A stretch of 64,000 nucleotides of DNA from Oscillospiraceae bacterium. GTDB lineage: Bacteria > Bacillota > Clostridia > Oscillospirales > CAG-272. Each line of letters begins with the position of its first letter. Within the stretch, counting starts at the first letter, position 1. Position numbers and translations under genes: made by a program. The notes under the pieces were generated by a model. The model had not been told where the DNA came from. It saw only the letters and a program-made list of their open reading frames with translations, and did not search any database. Where the stretch lies: assembly GCA_015063325.1 (NCBI GenBank), contig SVUK01000017.1, positions 310,001 to 374,000 on the forward strand, in the 5' to 3' direction. This document shows, piece by piece, positions 62,521 to 64,000 of the stretch.

Positions 62521-62877
62521 ATGGCAGACAGCGTTCTTCGCGAGAAATCTAAAGATTTTGCGAAACAAATCGTTCTCCTTTGCAGAAATATGAAGCAGGA
62601 ACACCGCGAATCAGTGCTAACAAATCAATTACTCAGAAGCGGTACTTCGATAGGTGCGAATATTCACGAGGCACAGTACGCACAAGGTACAAAAGATTTT
62701 ATTTCAAAGTTTGAAATATCGCTGAAAGAGGTATATGAAACCGAGTACTGGCTTGAATTACTGTTTGAAACCGGATATATAGACGAACAGACATACAAAC
62801 CGATACAGAACGATTGCGGCGCGATCAGACGTATGCTTATTTCATCCATAAAAACCATGAAAGAAAAGAGCGAATAA
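62521..62877 (+). CDS. Four-helix-bundle protein (S23/Avd-like)
   Basis: A 118-aa all-helical protein of the S23 / TIGR02436 group: SKDFAKQIVLLCRNM, then QLLRSGTSIGANIHEAQYAQGTKDFISKFEISLKEVYETEYWLELL, the family's most conserved stretch. Relatives include proteins encoded by intervening sequences in 23S rRNA genes and Avd, the nucleic-acid-binding partner of reverse transcriptase in diversity-generating retroelements. Here there is no reverse transcriptase and no rRNA; the gene sits beside an array of palindromic hairpins after a tRNA operon, so it looks like a mobile or acquired unit. ATG 62521 follows GAGGTG. Confidence 0.88.
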   Translation: MADSVLREKSKDFAKQIVLLCRNMKQEHRESVLTNQLLRSGTSIGANIHEAQYAQGTKDFISKFEISLKEVYETEYWLELLFETGYIDEQTYKPIQNDCGAIRRMLISSIKTMKEKSE

Positions 62878-62961
62878 AACAGGTTTACATCAAAAACATG
62901 AAACGCTGGTAATTTTTTAGAGTTCTAATGCAGAAAAAAGAGAGGATGCAAGCAAGAAAGC

Positions 62962-63423
62962 ATGAAAATCCACATCATCGGCGGTCCGGGAAGCGGAAAA
63001 ACCTACCTTGCCAATCAGCTTGCAAAAGAACTTGCCATTCCCCACTACGATCTGGACGACCTCCAATGGGATAACCAAGCAAACGATTACGGAACCAAAC
63101 GGGATTCCAAAGAACGCGACGAACTGCTCCGGCAAATTCTCACGCAAAGCGATTGGATCATCGAAGGCGTTTATTACGCATGGTGTGGACAATGCTTTGA
63201 AGAAGCAGATCGGATTTATCTTTTGCAAGTTCCGCGCCGCAAATACCGGTACCGCATCATTCGCCGCTTTATCAGAAGAAAGCTCGGACTGGAAAAAGGA
63301 AAAAAGGAAACCTTCAAATCTTTATCCGATCTCTTAAAATGGGCAGACAAATTTCAAGCCAAAAATTTGCCCGAAATTCAAAAACTCCTCGAAAAGTACC
63401 GCGAAAAAGTCGTTTTTCAATGA
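62962..63423 (+). CDS. Small P-loop kinase/ATPase (FlaR/adenylate-kinase-like)
   Basis: A 153-aa protein with Walker A IIGGPGSGKTYLANQLAKEL (residues 5-24), HYDLDDLQWD (near 28) and WIIEGVYYAWCGQCFEEADRIYLLQVP (near 67-93), the pattern of proteins annotated as DNA topology modulation FlaR-like or adenylate kinase-like. The C-terminal half is very basic (RRKYRYRIIRRFIRRKLGLEKGKK). The ATG at 62962 lies 84 nt after the four-helix gene; a ribosome site is weak (GAGAGGATG). The actual substrate is unknown. Confidence 0.82.
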   Translation: MKIHIIGGPGSGKTYLANQLAKELAIPHYDLDDLQWDNQANDYGTKRDSKERDELLRQILTQSDWIIEGVYYAWCGQCFEEADRIYLLQVPRRKYRYRIIRRFIRRKLGLEKGKKETFKSLSDLLKWADKFQAKNLPEIQKLLEKYREKVVFQ

Positions 63424-63424
63424 G

Positions 63425-63465
63425 AAAACCCGCGCCGATCGAAGAATGCGATCGGCGCGGGTTTT
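63425..63465. terminator. Bidirectional terminator between the P-loop gene and the lipoprotein gene
   Basis: A 17-bp perfect stem (AAAACCCGCGCCGATCG and its complement) with a 7-nt loop sits between two convergent genes; T-rich edges are present on both sides. Confidence 0.88.
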
Positions 63466-63478
63466 CCGTTGCTTATTA

Positions 63479-63697
63479 TCAATGGTCGTTCCAACCCTCC
63501 TGCCATTCGGCTTCGTTGTCGCCGTCGGCTAACGGATCGTCCGGCTGATTGTTTTGCTGACCAGGAGTTTCCGGCATTTGACTTTCTGGCGTTTGATTCC
63601 CCGGTTCGCTCGCCGGTTCCGGATTGCATGCCACCAACAGAACGACGGCAAACGACAGAACAAACAAAATCAACATAACCAAAAACGACCGTTTCAT
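63479..63697 (-). CDS. Small lipoprotein with acidic, Pro/Gln-rich tail
   Basis: A 72-aa protein: KR-containing start, hydrophobic core (FLVMLILFVLSFAVVLLVAC) with lipobox LVAC, and a mature part of about 48 residues rich in Pro, Glu, Gln, Asn and Asp, without a recognisable domain. ATG 63697 follows AAAGGAG; the ORF-track start at 63742 lies upstream of that site. It may be cotranscribed with the sugar permease gene upstream (right). Confidence 0.75.
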   Translation of the reverse strand: MKRSFLVMLILFVLSFAVVLLVACNPEPASEPGNQTPESQMPETPGQQNNQPDDPLADGDNEAEWQEGWNDH

Positions 63698-63738
63698 TGG
63701 AAAACTCCTTTCAAACAGAACCAAAAAGTCCTCTTGCC

Positions 63739-63773
63739 GCAACCCCGAAGATCCCTTCGGGGTTGCTTTTTTT
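63739..63773 (+). terminator. Hairpin with T tract on the plus strand, between lipoprotein and permease genes
   Basis: A perfect 12-bp stem (GCAACCCCGAAG / CTTCGGGGTTGC) followed by TTTTTTT in the plus direction. Both neighbours are on the minus strand, where the hairpin is followed by GGCAAGAGGACTTTTT. It could still attenuate leftward transcription, but its T tract faces the other way. Confidence 0.6.
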
Positions 63774-63783
63774 GCGGTAAAAA

Positions 63784-64000
63784 TCAGTTTGCCAAACCGG
63801 ATTGCTCAATGCCCTGCACCAAGAAACGCTGCAGGAATACATAGAGAATCACGAGTGGGAAAATGATCATCAAACCGCCGGTATTGGCAATTGCCGATTC
63901 ATACAGTCTCTGTCCGGCATAATCGGTATCCAGCGATTTCGGAATCGCACCAACCAGCTTGTAAAGCGTTTGTGCTTTGCCCGTCGGGAAGAACAGGCTG
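63784..64000 (-). CDS. Carbohydrate ABC transporter permease, C-terminal end (partial)
   Basis: The minus-strand frame ending in TGA at 63784 is open to the window edge and reads ...GLMIIFPLVILYVFLQRFLVQGIEQSGLAN. The final membrane helix followed by QRFLVQGI is typical of MalG/UgpE-type permeases. The remaining part lies to the right of the window. The ORF track omits it because no start codon is in view. A sugar ABC transporter operon is therefore expected upstream. Confidence 0.8.
   Translation of the reverse strand, partial: SLFFPTGKAQTLYKLVGAIPKSLDTDYAGQRLYESAIANTGGLMIIFPLVILYVFLQRFLVQGIEQSGLAN

Noticed and set aside
62301-62877. Diversity-generating retroelement
   Set aside because: The four-helix-bundle protein resembles Avd, but there is no reverse transcriptase, template repeat or variable-repeat target in the window.

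Overview
The window reads as a chromosomal segment of an anaerobic, spore-forming Clostridia-type Firmicute of moderate GC content. Evidence for this is the set of sporulation genes (yabP, yabQ, a SpoVB-type flippase, sigG, gpr, a SpoIIP homologue, cwlD), AddAB instead of RecBCD, a T-box and a lysine riboswitch, CdaA-type c-di-AMP synthesis, consensus sigma-A promoters with 17-bp spacers, and strong AGGAGG-type ribosome sites. Almost everything is housekeeping. I see no prophage, no insertion sequence with a transposase and no CRISPR array.

Layout. 1-4090 (minus): a 3'-truncated tmRNA gene follows smpB, then yabQ, yabP, rqcP, a HU gene and spoVB. 4156-14439 (minus): a tightly spaced run that begins with the diadenylate cyclase gene cdaA and continues through a 72-residue CdaR-like stub, an FAD-dependent dehydrogenase, recJ, relA/spoT, dtd, hemZ and a uridine-kinase-like gene; it joins two nucleotide second messengers with repair and tRNA proofreading. 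14589-18620 (minus): pncB, sigG, and an nfeD-SPFH pair, each with its own terminator or promoter. 18718-27890 (plus): a lysine riboswitch controls an NhaC-family transporter, followed by an apgM-like gene (possibly homoserine kinase), lepB, rbgA, rnhB, yraN, an M19 dipeptidase, threonine synthase and a TRIC-type membrane protein. 28021-32545: a DUF1540 gene, a metallophosphoesterase and tig-clpP-clpX. 32655-36576 (minus): a cysteine-rich protein, an XRE-S24 repressor, a SpoIIP homologue and gpr. 36768-42747 (plus): an orphan OppA-like lipoprotein and T-box-controlled pheST. 42810-46457: fba, a MATE transporter and HtrA. 46641-60666: a QueG-like protein, addBA, a secreted esterase, guaB, cwlD and a tandem CNNM/CorC pair. 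60730-64000: a DUF1508 protein, a tRNA-Gly/Arg/His operon, a palindromic hairpin array beside a four-helix-bundle gene, a small P-loop kinase, a lipoprotein and the C-terminal end of a sugar ABC permease.

Most unusual items. (1) The modular hairpin array at 62301-62473, with repeated AGTGATATT/AATATCACT spacers and variable stems, next to an Avd/S23-like four-helix-bundle protein. (2) A SpoIIP homologue that has lost both catalytic-region histidines and a conserved glutamate. (3) A CdaR reduced to its membrane anchor. (4) A lysine-riboswitch-controlled transporter with a DnaJ-like double CxxC loop. (5) A DUF1508 protein with a histone-like Lys/Ala tail. All functional calls come from reading the sequence; no database search was run.
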